In this document: positions 1 through 8,046 of the stretch, piece after piece
How positions within the stretch are numbered: the stretch's first letter is position 1
Layout: each line of letters opens with the position of its first letter
Source of the DNA: Sphingomonas bacterium
Lineage (GTDB): Bacteria; Pseudomonadota; Alphaproteobacteria; Sphingomonadales; Sphingomonadaceae
DNA: 64,000 nucleotides
Reading direction: 5' to 3'
Assembly: GCF_028292945.1 (NCBI RefSeq)
Contig: NZ_JAQGLJ010000045.1
Span: 46,099 to 110,098, forward strand
Notes under the pieces: generated by a model
The model's database searches: none
The model's input: the letters and a program-made list of their open reading frames with translations, nothing else
What the model was told of the DNA's origin: nothing
Program-made: the position numbers and the translations under genes

Positions 1-651
1 CGATCGTTCGGCGAGTCGCGCAAGTATCTGGAGGCTCCGTCACAGCCGTCCAAACCTCCCGGCGAGGTGATGACCAATTTCTTTATCGAGAATGTGCTTG
101 GCCTCTCCGGTGACACGGCCGAACAGAAGGCGGCTTCCGAAATCCGAGGTTTGCTGCGCAAGGCGCTGGAACTGGGTCTCAATGACCGAGGCAAGTCGCA
201 GCTCAAATTCCTGAAGTGGGCATCAGACGTGGTAGACGCGAAGCCCGGCGACCCGCGGTTCCGCGCCGTACTTGCTGGAGCGGGGGAGCAACTGACCAAG
301 CTTCTTGTCAAGTATCAGCCGATGATCCTTAAGGCGATGGTGCGCCGTGGGCCGATCCCAGCCATTGTCGTCGACCGTTTTCGCAAGCTGATCGCGCTCA
401 GGTTGGCCTGGCGTGTAACCTTCGCGGTTCGCTTTGCCTGGGTATCGCCCGTCCTGCTCGCGCTCGACCTTCTGCTCACCCCCTCCGAGATCGAATCCGA
501 CGAGAAAATGCTGTTCCTCGGGCTTTACTCGAAAGTCTGCGAAGATCGCCGTCTCATCTACTCGACGATCTTCGATCGGTGCGATCAGACGGAATGGAAG
601 TACAAAATGGAGCCGATAAGCGCATTGCGGGCGGCTATCCAGGCGGGCTGA
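1..651 (+). CDS. Unrecognised protein, 5' end cut by window edge
   Basis: I do not recognise this protein. The frame is open from base 1, so the gene very probably begins outside the window; an internal ATG at 67 would give 194 residues. The visible part has a helical, charged N-terminal half, then around residues 113-140 (counted from that ATG) a hydrophobic stretch rich in Ala, Val, Leu and Phe that could be a membrane segment or a buried helix bundle, then an acidic tail with two Cys. Codon use looks less extremely GC-rich than the genes downstream, which may hint at later acquisition; this is an impression, not a measurement. It ends about 60 bp before the methyltransferase gene on the same strand. 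Confidence 0.55.
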   Translation, partial: RSFGESRKYLEAPSQPSKPPGEVMTNFFIENVLGLSGDTAEQKAASEIRGLLRKALELGLNDRGKSQLKFLKWASDVVDAKPGDPRFRAVLAGAGEQLTKLLVKYQPMILKAMVRRGPIPAIVVDRFRKLIALRLAWRVTFAVRFAWVSPVLLALDLLLTPSEIESDEKMLFLGLYSKVCEDRRLIYSTIFDRCDQTEWKYKMEPISALRAAIQAG

Positions 652-713
652 GGCGACCGGCATCGGCGCGCGCGTGCTTCCTAACGTTTGGGGTCAGCGC
701 TACAGTCGCTCGT

Positions 714-2270
714 ATGATGCCGGCGAACCGGGGCGTCGCGGCGAACAGGGACAAGATCAACGATGACAGACGTTGGCCAGCAGCGCCCCTCAAGACGCGG
801 CAAATCGACGTGACCGGCTCGTTGGTCGCCGAAATCGAAACGCCGGTCTCGGCGCAGGCCGCACAGACCGCGGCGTATCAGCGCAACCCGTACCCCTCGT
901 TCATCCATCCGCTGACGCACCCCGACCGGCTCGCCACCATCGCGCGCCTTTCGGGTCTGGACGCCCCCGATATCGGCACCGCGCGCGTGCTGGAGGTTGG
1001 CGTCGGCGACGGGCTCAACCTCCTGTCGATGGCGCAGGCGCTGCCGGACGCGAGCTTCGTGGGCTTCGACATCGAGGCGGAAGGGATCGGTCGCGGGCGC
1101 GAGCGCGTGGCGGCGGTAGGGCAGGGCAATGTGCGGCTGGAGGTCGCCGACCTGATGAACGGGGCGCCGGAGATCGATGGCTCGTTCGACTATATCATCG
1201 CGCATGGTGTTTTCGCGTGGGTGCCCGAGCCGGTGGCACTGGCGTTGCTGGCGCTGATCGGCGAACGGCTGGCACCCAACGGCGTTGCCTTCGTCAGCTT
1301 CAACGCGCTGCCCGGGAGCTACGCGACACAGGCCGTGCGCGAGGCGATGATGAGGGCTGCCGGCAACGCGGAAAACGCCGAAGAGCGACTGGAGCGCGCC
1401 CGCGCGTTGTTGCGCGCGATCGCTGAGCCGCGTGGCAATGACGGCCAGGTGCAGAAGGGCTTGCGGATCGTTGCGCGCGAGCGGCTGGAGCGCGACGCCC
1501 GCGTGCTGGTTCATGACGAGCTGAGCACATCGTGGCATCCGTGGCACCTCAGCGACGTGCTCGATCGCTCCCGCGAGCACGGTCTGATGTTCCTGGGCGA
1601 TGCGTCGGCCGAGCTGGTCGTCGACGGCATTCTGATGGACCAGGCCCCCGCGCCGGCACCCGCGCTACAGCAGTTCGTCGAGGCGAGAGCCTGCGCCGAT
1701 GACGACCTTGCCTTTCGCCAGTTTCGCCGCCTGCTGTTGACCCGCGACGACGCGCTGCCGCGCCGGCACGTCGATCCTCGGGTCATCGAGGGTCTGTTCG
1801 CGGCCAGCTATGCCGAGGAGGTCGAACCCGAGACCTTCGCCGCCGGACCGCGCAGGATACGCTGCGATCATCCGCCGTTGCGCGATGCCCTGCGACGCCT
1901 GATCGCCGCCTCGCCCGAGCGCATCCCGGTGCGCGATCTTGGCCTGAACGACGCCTATCTTCGCGCGTTGATCGGGCTGTTTGATTACGAGATGCTGTCC
2001 CTGCATACGGTGCCCACCTCGTGTTCGCCGACTGTCAGGCAAAGGCCAAAGGCGAGTCCGCTGGCGCGAGTCATGGTGTCGGAGGGGATGGACTGGGCGG
2101 CGACGCTGGATCACCGCGTCGTCGCGCTCGATGCGGGCGCGAAGGAGGTTCTGGCGATGCTCGACGGAAGCACGGAGCGGGAGGATGTTTATGCCCGCCT
2201 TTCAGGGCGTGGCTTCGATGGCGAAGCCGCAGTGGCGGGGCTGGCCGGAATCGCGCTCCTGACCCGCTGA
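714..2270 (+). CDS. SAM-dependent methyltransferase with C-terminal regulatory domain
   Basis: Class I SAM-dependent methyltransferase. The glycine-rich SAM-binding motif I (LEVGVGDGLNL) lies near residues 93-103, followed by the acidic end of strand 2 (GFDIEAE) and a motif IV-like FDYIIAHGVFAWV. The segment around VHDELSTSWHPWHLSDVL followed by HGLMFLGDA resembles the methyltransferase regulatory domain (MTRD) that usually follows such catalytic domains. The substrate is unknown. The start is uncertain: ATG at 714 or 717, or GTG at 810, are all in frame and none has a convincing ribosome-binding site. An out-of-frame ATG at 763 gives only 16 codons. The coding sequence ends 12 bp before the convergent yaaA stop. 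Confidence 0.75.
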   Translation: MMPANRGVAANRDKINDDRRWPAAPLKTRQIDVTGSLVAEIETPVSAQAAQTAAYQRNPYPSFIHPLTHPDRLATIARLSGLDAPDIGTARVLEVGVGDGLNLLSMAQALPDASFVGFDIEAEGIGRGRERVAAVGQGNVRLEVADLMNGAPEIDGSFDYIIAHGVFAWVPEPVALALLALIGERLAPNGVAFVSFNALPGSYATQAVREAMMRAAGNAENAEERLERARALLRAIAEPRGNDGQVQKGLRIVARERLERDARVLVHDELSTSWHPWHLSDVLDRSREHGLMFLGDASAELVVDGILMDQAPAPAPALQQFVEARACADDDLAFRQFRRLLLTRDDALPRRHVDPRVIEGLFAASYAEEVEPETFAAGPRRIRCDHPPLRDALRRLIAASPERIPVRDLGLNDAYLRALIGLFDYEMLSLHTVPTSCSPTVRQRPKASPLARVMVSEGMDWAATLDHRVVALDAGAKEVLAMLDGSTEREDVYARLSGRGFDGEAAVAGLAGIALLTR

Positions 2271-2282
2271 CGGGCGTGGGGA

Positions 2283-3032
2283 TCAGTCGCGCACGAAGCG
2301 CCAGCGGCCGGAGTCGCTCTCCGAAGCGTCGAAGCGATACCCCTCCCAGTCGAAAGCACGCATGTCCTCGGGCCGTGCGACCCGATGCTCGACCAGCCAG
2401 CGCGCCATCGCGCCGCGCGCGCGCTTGGCACTGAACGAGACGAACCGTCGCTCGCGCCCCTCGCGGAAATCGGCCGCGATCACGCGCACGTCGGCCGGCA
2501 AGCGGCCGTCGATCGCCGCCCAGTATTCGTGCGACGCCAGGTTCAACACTGCGCGCGTATCGTCGTGCGCCAGATCGTCGATGAGCGCGCGGGCGATGCG
2601 ATCCCCCCACCAGTCGGTCAGCCGCGCCTGCCGCGGCGCCCAGCGCGTGCCCATCTCCAGCCGGTATGGCCGCATCAGGTCGAGCGGGCGGAGCAGACCG
2701 TACAGGCCCGACAGCATGCGCAGATGGTCCTGCGCGAACCGGATCGAGGGCTCGTCCAGCGTTGCTGCGTCGAGCCCATGATAGACGTCGCCGGCAAAGG
2801 CGAACAGTGCCGGACGCTCCGGCGCGTCGGCGAAGCCTGCGAAGCGGTCGTGGTTCAGCTTGGCGAGCGCGGACGAGATCCCCATCAGCTCCCGCAACCG
2901 CTTTTGCGGCAGCCGTGCCGCCGATCGCGCCAGGCTGGTTGCCTCGGCGGCGAAGCAGGGGACCGTCGGCTCGACGTCGGGTAGCGCCGTATCATAGTCG
3001 AGCGTCTTGGCTGGCGAGATGACCGCGATCAT
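2283..3032 (-). CDS. yaaA: YaaA family peroxide-stress protein (DUF328)
   Basis: Belongs to the YaaA/UPF0246 family, known in E. coli for limiting intracellular iron and protecting DNA and proteins during hydrogen peroxide stress. The family start is clear (MIAVISPAKTLDY), and the conserved internal blocks FNHDRFAGF-like (residues ~58-66), GDVYHGLDA and LSGLYGLLRPLD are all present. Length 249 residues matches the usual ~250-258. Cytoplasmic, with no signal peptide. Convergent with the methyltransferase gene. Nothing here indicates an OxyR site or other regulation. Confidence 0.92.
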   Translation of the reverse strand: MIAVISPAKTLDYDTALPDVEPTVPCFAAEATSLARSAARLPQKRLRELMGISSALAKLNHDRFAGFADAPERPALFAFAGDVYHGLDAATLDEPSIRFAQDHLRMLSGLYGLLRPLDLMRPYRLEMGTRWAPRQARLTDWWGDRIARALIDDLAHDDTRAVLNLASHEYWAAIDGRLPADVRVIAADFREGRERRFVSFSAKRARGAMARWLVEHRVARPEDMRAFDWEGYRFDASESDSGRWRFVRD

Positions 3033-3207
3033 GGCCGCGGGCGGTAGCCGGGCTGTTCAGCTCGTTCAACGGGCGTTCAACGCACGCCGGGCAGGCGGGG
3101 CAGGCGGTCGGGGGAAACCCCGTGTCGCTTGAAGGGTTGTCGCCACACCGGTAAAGCCTGGCGAGATCATCGTCGCGGGCCACGTCGCGTCGTCAAGGAG
3201 AGTAGCT

Positions 3208-4506
3208 ATGAAGTCTGTCTCGAAGCTCGCGCTCGCCGCGCTGCTCGCCACCGGAATGACCGGTGCCGCACTGACCGCGCCAGCGTTCGCGCAGAAGAAG
3301 AAGGATGCGGCGAAGGGGCCGATGCTCAGCGCCAAGGTCGCGCCTGCCGCCAATGCGGCGCAGGTCGCGCTCAGCGTTACGCCGGCAAACCCGGCTGCCG
3401 CCGAACCGTTGGTTGCCGCCTTCGAAGCTGTCGCCACGTCGGATTTCGAGCGCTACATCGCCTCCAGGTTTCGCTACAGTGTCGAGGACCAGAAGATAAA
3501 GGCGGCGCAGGCTGCCAACCCGCGCGCCGCTCAGGATCAAAGCGGCCTCGCCCGCGCGCTTGACGCGCTGATCGCCAACCCGGCGACACCGGCCGAGGAC
3601 CGCCCGAAGTTCATGGTTGCCCGTGGCGAGATGGCCTATGCCTCCAAACAATATGCGTCCGCGCTCGATCTGTTCACCAGGGCACAGGCGGCAGGCTATA
3701 GCAGCGACAATCTGATGCTCAGCATCGTCAAGGCCAAGGTCGACAGCGGCGACGTCTCCGGCGGCGTCGCGGAACTGGAGCGGGTCATCGCCGCCGCGAC
3801 CGCGCGGGGAGAAAAGCCGCCCGTCGACTATTACCGCTTTGCGATCAGCCAGTCGAACAAGAAGAAGCTTGGTCCGCAAACCGTGGCGTGGATGAACCGT
3901 TATCTCGCTGCCTATCCGAGCGGCAAGACCTGGTACGAGGTGCTGGCGACCTACGGCTTCCAGCAGGGTTCGACCGCGACGCTGACCAATCCGCAGAAGA
4001 TCGACCTGTTCCGCCTGATGCGCGCGTCGGGCGGGCTTCCCGATCAGTATTTCTACATCGAATATGCGCAAAAGGCGCAGGATGCCGGGTTGCCGCTGGA
4101 GACGCAGGCGGTGCTGAAGGAAGGTCTGGCCAATGGCAAGATCCCGGCCGGCAATACCGAGGCGCGGGCCCTGATGGCCGAGGCCGCCGGCAAGATCAGG
4201 CTTGAAAGCTCGCTGGCGTCGCTGGAGGCGAAGGCGAACGCGTCTGCCAACGGACTGCTCGCTGGACAGACGGCCGATGCCAACCTGAGCACCGGCAATT
4301 ACGCAAAGGCGGCGTCGCTGTATCGCACCGCGCTGCAAAAGGGCGGCGTGGATGTCGATACGATCAACACGCGCCTGGGCATCGCGCTGGCGCGATCGGG
4401 CGACAAGGCGGGGGCGCAAGCCGCGTTCGCAGCGGTCAAGGCCGGGCCGCGCGGCGAGATCGCAGCGTTCTGGACGACTTGGCTGAACAGCACACCGGCG
4501 GCCTGA
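3208..4506 (+). CDS. Exported TPR-like protein
   Basis: Secreted or periplasmic helical-repeat protein of 432 residues. A signal peptide covers residues 1-28, with cleavage probably after the AFA triplet (Q29). The mature part is Ala-rich and helical, with TPR-like pairs: one around residues 135-165 (ARGEMAYASKQYASALDLF) and another near the C-terminus (NLSTGNYAKAASLYRTAL, then INTRLGIALARSGDKAGA). A good ribosome-binding site (AAGGAG, 3196-3201) fixes the ATG at 3208. The function is unknown; TPR repeats suggest protein binding in the envelope. It is followed by the convergent Lrp/AsnC gene with a 33-bp gap. Confidence 0.8.
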   Translation: MKSVSKLALAALLATGMTGAALTAPAFAQKKKDAAKGPMLSAKVAPAANAAQVALSVTPANPAAAEPLVAAFEAVATSDFERYIASRFRYSVEDQKIKAAQAANPRAAQDQSGLARALDALIANPATPAEDRPKFMVARGEMAYASKQYASALDLFTRAQAAGYSSDNLMLSIVKAKVDSGDVSGGVAELERVIAAATARGEKPPVDYYRFAISQSNKKKLGPQTVAWMNRYLAAYPSGKTWYEVLATYGFQQGSTATLTNPQKIDLFRLMRASGGLPDQYFYIEYAQKAQDAGLPLETQAVLKEGLANGKIPAGNTEARALMAEAAGKIRLESSLASLEAKANASANGLLAGQTADANLSTGNYAKAASLYRTALQKGGVDVDTINTRLGIALARSGDKAGAQAAFAAVKAGPRGEIAAFWTTWLNSTPAA

Positions 4507-4539
4507 ACCGCGGCGGGTCGTGGTGGCGCCACGGCCCGC

Positions 4540-5007
4540 TCATTCCACGGATATGGGAATGCCCGACAGCTGCTTGGCGGTGCGGATAGTCAACGACGTC
4601 TTGACGCCGGCGACGTTGGGTGCCGACGTAAGCTGGGTGGTCAGCAGCGTCTGGAACGAACTCAGGTCGGCTGCGACGATCTTCAGGATGAAGTCGATCT
4701 CGCCGTTGAGCATGTGACACTCGCGCACCTCCGCGATCGCCGCGACATGACGTTCGAACGCGGCAAGATCTGCTTCGGCCTGACTGCGCAGCGACACCAT
4801 CGCGAACACCGTGATCGGGAAGCCCATCGCTGCAGCGTCGAGGTGAGCGTGATAACCATGGATCGCGCCCGCTTCCTCCAGCGCCCGGACCCGTCGCAGG
4901 CAGGGTGGAGCGGTCAGGCCCACCTGCTCGGCCAGATCGACATTGGTCATGCGCCCGTGATCCTGCAGCAGCGCGAGGATGTGCCGGTCGATGCGATCAA
5001 AGGTCAT
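4540..5007 (-). CDS. Lrp/AsnC family transcriptional regulator
   Basis: DNA-binding regulator of 155 residues, the normal size for the Lrp/AsnC (feast/famine) family. The N-terminal winged helix-turn-helix (DRIDRHILALLQDHGRMTN, then VDLAEQVGLT and CLRRVRALEEAGAI) is intact, and the C-terminal RAM ligand-binding fold begins around residue 65 (ITVFAMVSL). Members respond to amino acids and usually control nearby transport or degradation genes. No amino-acid operon lies alongside, so this is probably a global or distant regulator. The upstream gap of about 190 bp to the divergent kinase-like gene would hold both promoters. Confidence 0.92.
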   Translation of the reverse strand: MTFDRIDRHILALLQDHGRMTNVDLAEQVGLTAPPCLRRVRALEEAGAIHGYHAHLDAAAMGFPITVFAMVSLRSQAEADLAAFERHVAAIAEVRECHMLNGEIDFILKIVAADLSSFQTLLTTQLTSAPNVAGVKTSLTIRTAKQLSGIPISVE

Positions 5008-5193
5008 GCGCCGGCTTGCTCCTCACGACGACGACTCCGTCGGCGACGACGCCCGAGTCTGAAATAAAATTGCGCCGCGTGCAATCGTCCCACATTGCGA
5101 CGTGACCGGAAATGGCCCGTTCACGCGGCCGTGCGGGGTTGTTAAGGTTCGCTCAGCCGGCGCCGGTTGGGCGAGCGGTGGAGATCTGTTCCA

Positions 5194-6903
5194 GTGCGCT
5201 TCGATGACAGCCTTGCTACCGTGCTCGCTGCGGATGCCGCTCCCGGAATGGGCGCGCAGGTGGCGTGGCGGCAGCTGGTCGACCTGATCGGCCGGGGGCG
5301 CGTAACGGACGTCGCGGGTGGGCTGGATCGGTTGCGCGCGTTGCGTCAGGAGGTGCCAACCTCGGTGCGGGCGGCGAGCGCGCGGGCGATCGTCTGGGGG
5401 ATGCCGCCGGTCGAGCTGGTGGCGCTGTTTGCCGAGGACGAGACGGCGGTCGCCGCCCCGGTGCTGCGCGCTGCGACGCTGACGAGTGATGACTGGCTGG
5501 CGTTGCTCCCCACGCTAACCCCGGCAGCGCGCGCCGTCCTGCGCCATCGCCGCGATCTGCCGTCGGATGTCGTGAGGGGTCTGGAGTCCTTCGGGGCGAC
5601 GGATTTCGTAATTGCCGATGGCAGCCTGTCGGCACCGGTGGCAGCGATCGTTGCCGACGTGCCGGACGCGCCCGAGGCTGAGCCGGTGGCCACGATTCCG
5701 GCCGAAACACCGTTCGTGCCCGTGGGTGACGTAGCGCGCGGGTTGCCGGTGGTCGCCGAGGCGATGCGTCAGGCTGCCGAGCCACCGCGCTCGGAGATCG
5801 CCGACCTCGTCGCGCGGATCGAGGCTTTTCGCCGCGACAAGCCGGTCGCACTGCCGCCGGTCCCGAACATCTCCATGGTCCCGGCCGACCCCTCGTCGCC
5901 ATGCGATCGTTTCCGCTTCGAAACGGATGCGCTGGGCGTGATCCGTTGGGTGGAAGGTGTCGCGCGCGCGCCGTTGATCGGCGTGACGCTAGCGCATGCT
6001 GCGATTCAGGGCGTTGCGCAGGTCGACGCGGCCGCGGGCGGCGCGTTGCGGGCGCGCTCCGCGTTCCGCGATGTGCGGCTGGAGCTTGGGGGGAGCTTGC
6101 CGATAGCCGGGTCATGGCGGCTGTCGGGTGTACCCGATTTCGATCGCGCGACCGGACGGTTCGTCGGCATTGCCGGCGCTGCGCGCCGCGTGGAGAAGGT
6201 GGTGCCGCCGGTGTCGGCATCGGACTCGCTGCGGCAACTCGTTCACGAGCTGCGCACGCCGGCAAATGCGATCGCCGGCTTTTCCGAACTGATCGGGACG
6301 GCGCTGCTCGGGCCGGTTCCGCCCGTCTATCGGGATCGCGCGCTGTTGATCCAGCGCGAGGCGGCCGGACTGATCGCCGCGATCGACGATCTCGATACCG
6401 CCGCCCGGCTGGAGGGTGACGCGATGGAGCTGCGCTCCGGGACGGTGGACCTGGGCGCGCTGCTCGCCCGCCTGATCGGGGAACTGCGCCCTGCAGCCGG
6501 TGAGCGCGGCCCGTCGCTGGTGCTCGACGCCGAACCCGGCGCGCTGATCCGGGCCGACGATCGCGCGGTCGAACGCCTCCTGGAACGACTGCTCACCACC
6601 TTGGTAGCTGTCGCCGCGCCGGGCGAGCGACTGCGCGCGCAACTGGCGGTCAAGACGCGGCTGGTGCGGCTGCACCTTACTCGGCCGCGCGCGCTGCCGG
6701 CGGCCACCGATGATGCCCTGCTGGCGATGGACGACGAGGCGGAGCGCGAGGGGGGGCCGCTGCTGGGCGTCGGCTTCACGTTGCGGCTGGTACGTAATCT
6801 GGCGGCTTCGCTCGGCGGATCGCTTACGGTCACCTCCGACCGGCTGACCCTGCGCCTGCCCGCCGCGCAGCTCGACGGGCTAGATCGCGCAGCGGTTCAG
6901 TGA
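5194..6903 (+). CDS. Histidine-kinase-like protein with degenerate ATPase domain
   Basis: Soluble 569-residue protein. Residues ~1-140 form a helical region with an acidic block (FAEDETAVAAPVL) resembling DUF2336/HEAT-like repeats. A PAS-like segment follows near 235-330, then a dimerisation domain with the phosphoacceptor motif VHELRTPANAIAGF (His351). The C-terminal ATPase-like domain has lost standard features: the N-box asparagines are replaced (RLLERLLTTL) and no DxGxG G1 box is visible, although a G2-like GVGFTLRLV remains. It may therefore be a phosphatase, acceptor or scaffold rather than an active kinase. GTG at 5194 is chosen because GGAG sits about 10 bp upstream; a TTG at 5167 would add nine residues. 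No membrane segments. Confidence 0.75.
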   Translation: MRFDDSLATVLAADAAPGMGAQVAWRQLVDLIGRGRVTDVAGGLDRLRALRQEVPTSVRAASARAIVWGMPPVELVALFAEDETAVAAPVLRAATLTSDDWLALLPTLTPAARAVLRHRRDLPSDVVRGLESFGATDFVIADGSLSAPVAAIVADVPDAPEAEPVATIPAETPFVPVGDVARGLPVVAEAMRQAAEPPRSEIADLVARIEAFRRDKPVALPPVPNISMVPADPSSPCDRFRFETDALGVIRWVEGVARAPLIGVTLAHAAIQGVAQVDAAAGGALRARSAFRDVRLELGGSLPIAGSWRLSGVPDFDRATGRFVGIAGAARRVEKVVPPVSASDSLRQLVHELRTPANAIAGFSELIGTALLGPVPPVYRDRALLIQREAAGLIAAIDDLDTAARLEGDAMELRSGTVDLGALLARLIGELRPAAGERGPSLVLDAEPGALIRADDRAVERLLERLLTTLVAVAAPGERLRAQLAVKTRLVRLHLTRPRALPAATDDALLAMDDEAEREGGPLLGVGFTLRLVRNLAASLGGSLTVTSDRLTLRLPAAQLDGLDRAAVQ

Positions 6904-6956
6904 CCGGCACGGCGCGCCACGCCGAACCGATCATGCGGTCCACCTGACCTGTAGAA

Positions 6957-7036
<80 letters not shown>

Positions 7037-7108
7037 AGCTGGTGTTCGTGCGCTTAGCGAAGCCGGACGAAAGAGGCAACGAGGGTGTCGTTGCTCGGAT
7101 GCAGCGCG

Positions 7109-7184
7109 TGGTGGGCCCGGCAGGATTCGAACCCGCGACCTAGCCGTTATGAGCGGCCAGCTCTAACCGCTGAGCTACAGGCCC
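7109..7184 (-). tRNA. tRNA with CAT anticodon, probably tRNA-Ile2
   Basis: A 76-base cloverleaf on the minus strand with an encoded CCA (7109-7111). The acceptor stem GGGCCTG pairs with CGGGCCC (one G-T wobble). The anticodon stem GCCG/CGGC holds the loop CTCATAA, anticodon CAT. The short D loop (AGCTCAGCGGTTAGAGC) and the loop sequence resemble the minor isoleucine tRNA, whose CAT is converted to lysidine-AT by TilS, more than elongator tRNA-Met. Automatic tools commonly label such genes tRNA-Met. Confidence 0.9.
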
Positions 7185-7215
7185 ACGCGTGAATGCGGCT
7201 ACCCCAACCGCGCGC

Positions 7216-7253
7216 AAAGAAAAAGGGCGCTCCCGGGTTGCGGGAACGCCCTT
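7216..7253 (-). terminator. Rho-independent terminator after the lipoprotein pair
   Basis: On the minus strand the arms GGGCGTTCCCG and CGGGAGCGCCC form an almost perfect stem (7251-7225) followed by TTTTTCTTT (7224-7216). It lies about 100 bp past the stop of the distal lipoprotein gene and before the two tRNA genes, so it separates the two transcripts. Confidence 0.88.
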
Positions 7254-7355
7254 ATCTTCGCTGGCCCGCCGCGGCAAAGCCGCGTCGTCGAACGGGCTCG
7301 GCTTACCGGGCCAGGCCGTGTCGCACGCAGCTTCGCTGCGCGTCCGTCCGTCGGC

Positions 7356-7625
7356 TTATTGCAGGTTCGCCTTGGCGGCCTCGGCGGCGTCCTCGACGTT
7401 GTCCTTGGCTTCCTCGAGGTTGTCGGCTGCACCTTCGAGCGCGGCTGCTTCGGCCGAATTCGCGGTGTTCTCGGCCAGGTCTTCAAGGTTGTCGGCGGCG
7501 TTCTCGAGGCCCGCTTCCATCATAGCGGCGTTGTTGTCGATAGCCGCTTCCTGCGGCGACGGCTTGCTGCAAGCCGCGAGCGACAAAAGGCCGGCGGCAG
7601 CGACGGCGAGTACGATGTTCTTCAT
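7356..7625 (-). CDS. Small Ala/Glu/Asn-rich lipoprotein (copy 1)
   Basis: Predicted 89-residue lipoprotein. A short lipoprotein signal peptide ends in the lipobox LSLAAC (Cys19), followed by a single low-complexity helix rich in Ala, Glu, Asp and Asn with repeats such as ENAADNLED and EGAADNLEEAKDN. It has no other domain. Ser at +2 of the mature protein predicts an outer-membrane location under E. coli rules. The start ATG at 7625 is preceded by CGGAG. It is the second gene of a pair with a paralogue of identical length just upstream, 37 bp away, and is followed by a clear terminator. The function is unknown; an extended helix suggests a spacer or envelope-tethering role. Confidence 0.82.
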   Translation of the reverse strand: MKNIVLAVAAAGLLSLAACSKPSPQEAAIDNNAAMMEAGLENAADNLEDLAENTANSAEAAALEGAADNLEEAKDNVEDAAEAAKANLQ

Positions 7626-7662
7626 GTGATTTACTCCGAAACAGTTGATTTGCTCGACTCGA

Positions 7663-7932
7663 TCAGTTCGAATCCGTGGTGTCGTCCGCATGATCTTCGG
7701 CGTTGTCGGTGGCGGCCTGCTGCGCCTCGGCCTTGTTCTCGAGCACCGCCTCGGCCGTGTCGTTGCCGGCGTCATCGGCGGCTTCTGCGGCCGCTTCCGT
7801 GTTGTCGGTCACCGCCTGCATGTTGTCGGCCATCGCCTCGCGGTTCTGTTCGACAGCCTCATCAGCCTTCGAGTTGCACGCTGCCAGCGACATCAGACCC
7901 GCGCCCAGCGCGACCAGTACGATCTTCTTCAT
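7663..7932 (-). CDS. Small Ala/Glu/Asp-rich lipoprotein (copy 2)
   Basis: Paralogue of the next gene downstream: also 89 residues, same signal-peptide design (MKKIVLVALGAG) and lipobox LSLAAC (Cys19), then an Ala- and acid-rich helix with motifs such as DNTEAAAEAADDAGND and ending in a Thr/Asp-rich tail. The start ATG at 7932 has GAGG eight bases upstream. The acidic composition and lack of hydrophobic core argue for an extended periplasmic helix. The pair looks like an ancient tandem duplication because only the design, not the detailed sequence, is conserved. No function is assigned. Confidence 0.82.
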   Translation of the reverse strand: MKKIVLVALGAGLMSLAACNSKADEAVEQNREAMADNMQAVTDNTEAAAEAADDAGNDTAEAVLENKAEAQQAATDNAEDHADDTTDSN

Positions 7933-7988
7933 GAGGGTTTCCTCGAACAGAACCAATCGCGCCGGCCCCGCGCCGTTGCGACGTGTTT

Positions 7989-8016
7989 CCAATATCCTAC
8001 CGGCCGAGTAGGTCAA
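7989..8016 (-). promoter_or_regulatory. Candidate promoter of the lipoprotein pair
   Basis: On the minus strand TTGACC (8016-8011) is followed after 16 bases by TATTGG (7994-7989), about 57 bases before the first lipoprotein start. An A/T-rich patch just upstream (8015-8025) could act as an UP element. Inference from consensus only. Confidence 0.35.
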
Positions 8017-8046
8017 TAAAAAAATGTGGCCAAAAAGTGGCGGCGA

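Noticed and set aside
763..813. Alternative start for the methyltransferase at ATG 763
   Set aside because: It is out of frame with the conserved domain and stops after 16 codons; kept only as a hint of possible start-region error.
7189..8011. Plus-strand open frames across the two lipoproteins
   Set aside because: The minus strand has lipoboxes, ribosome-binding sites, a promoter candidate and a terminator; plus-strand frames have none.
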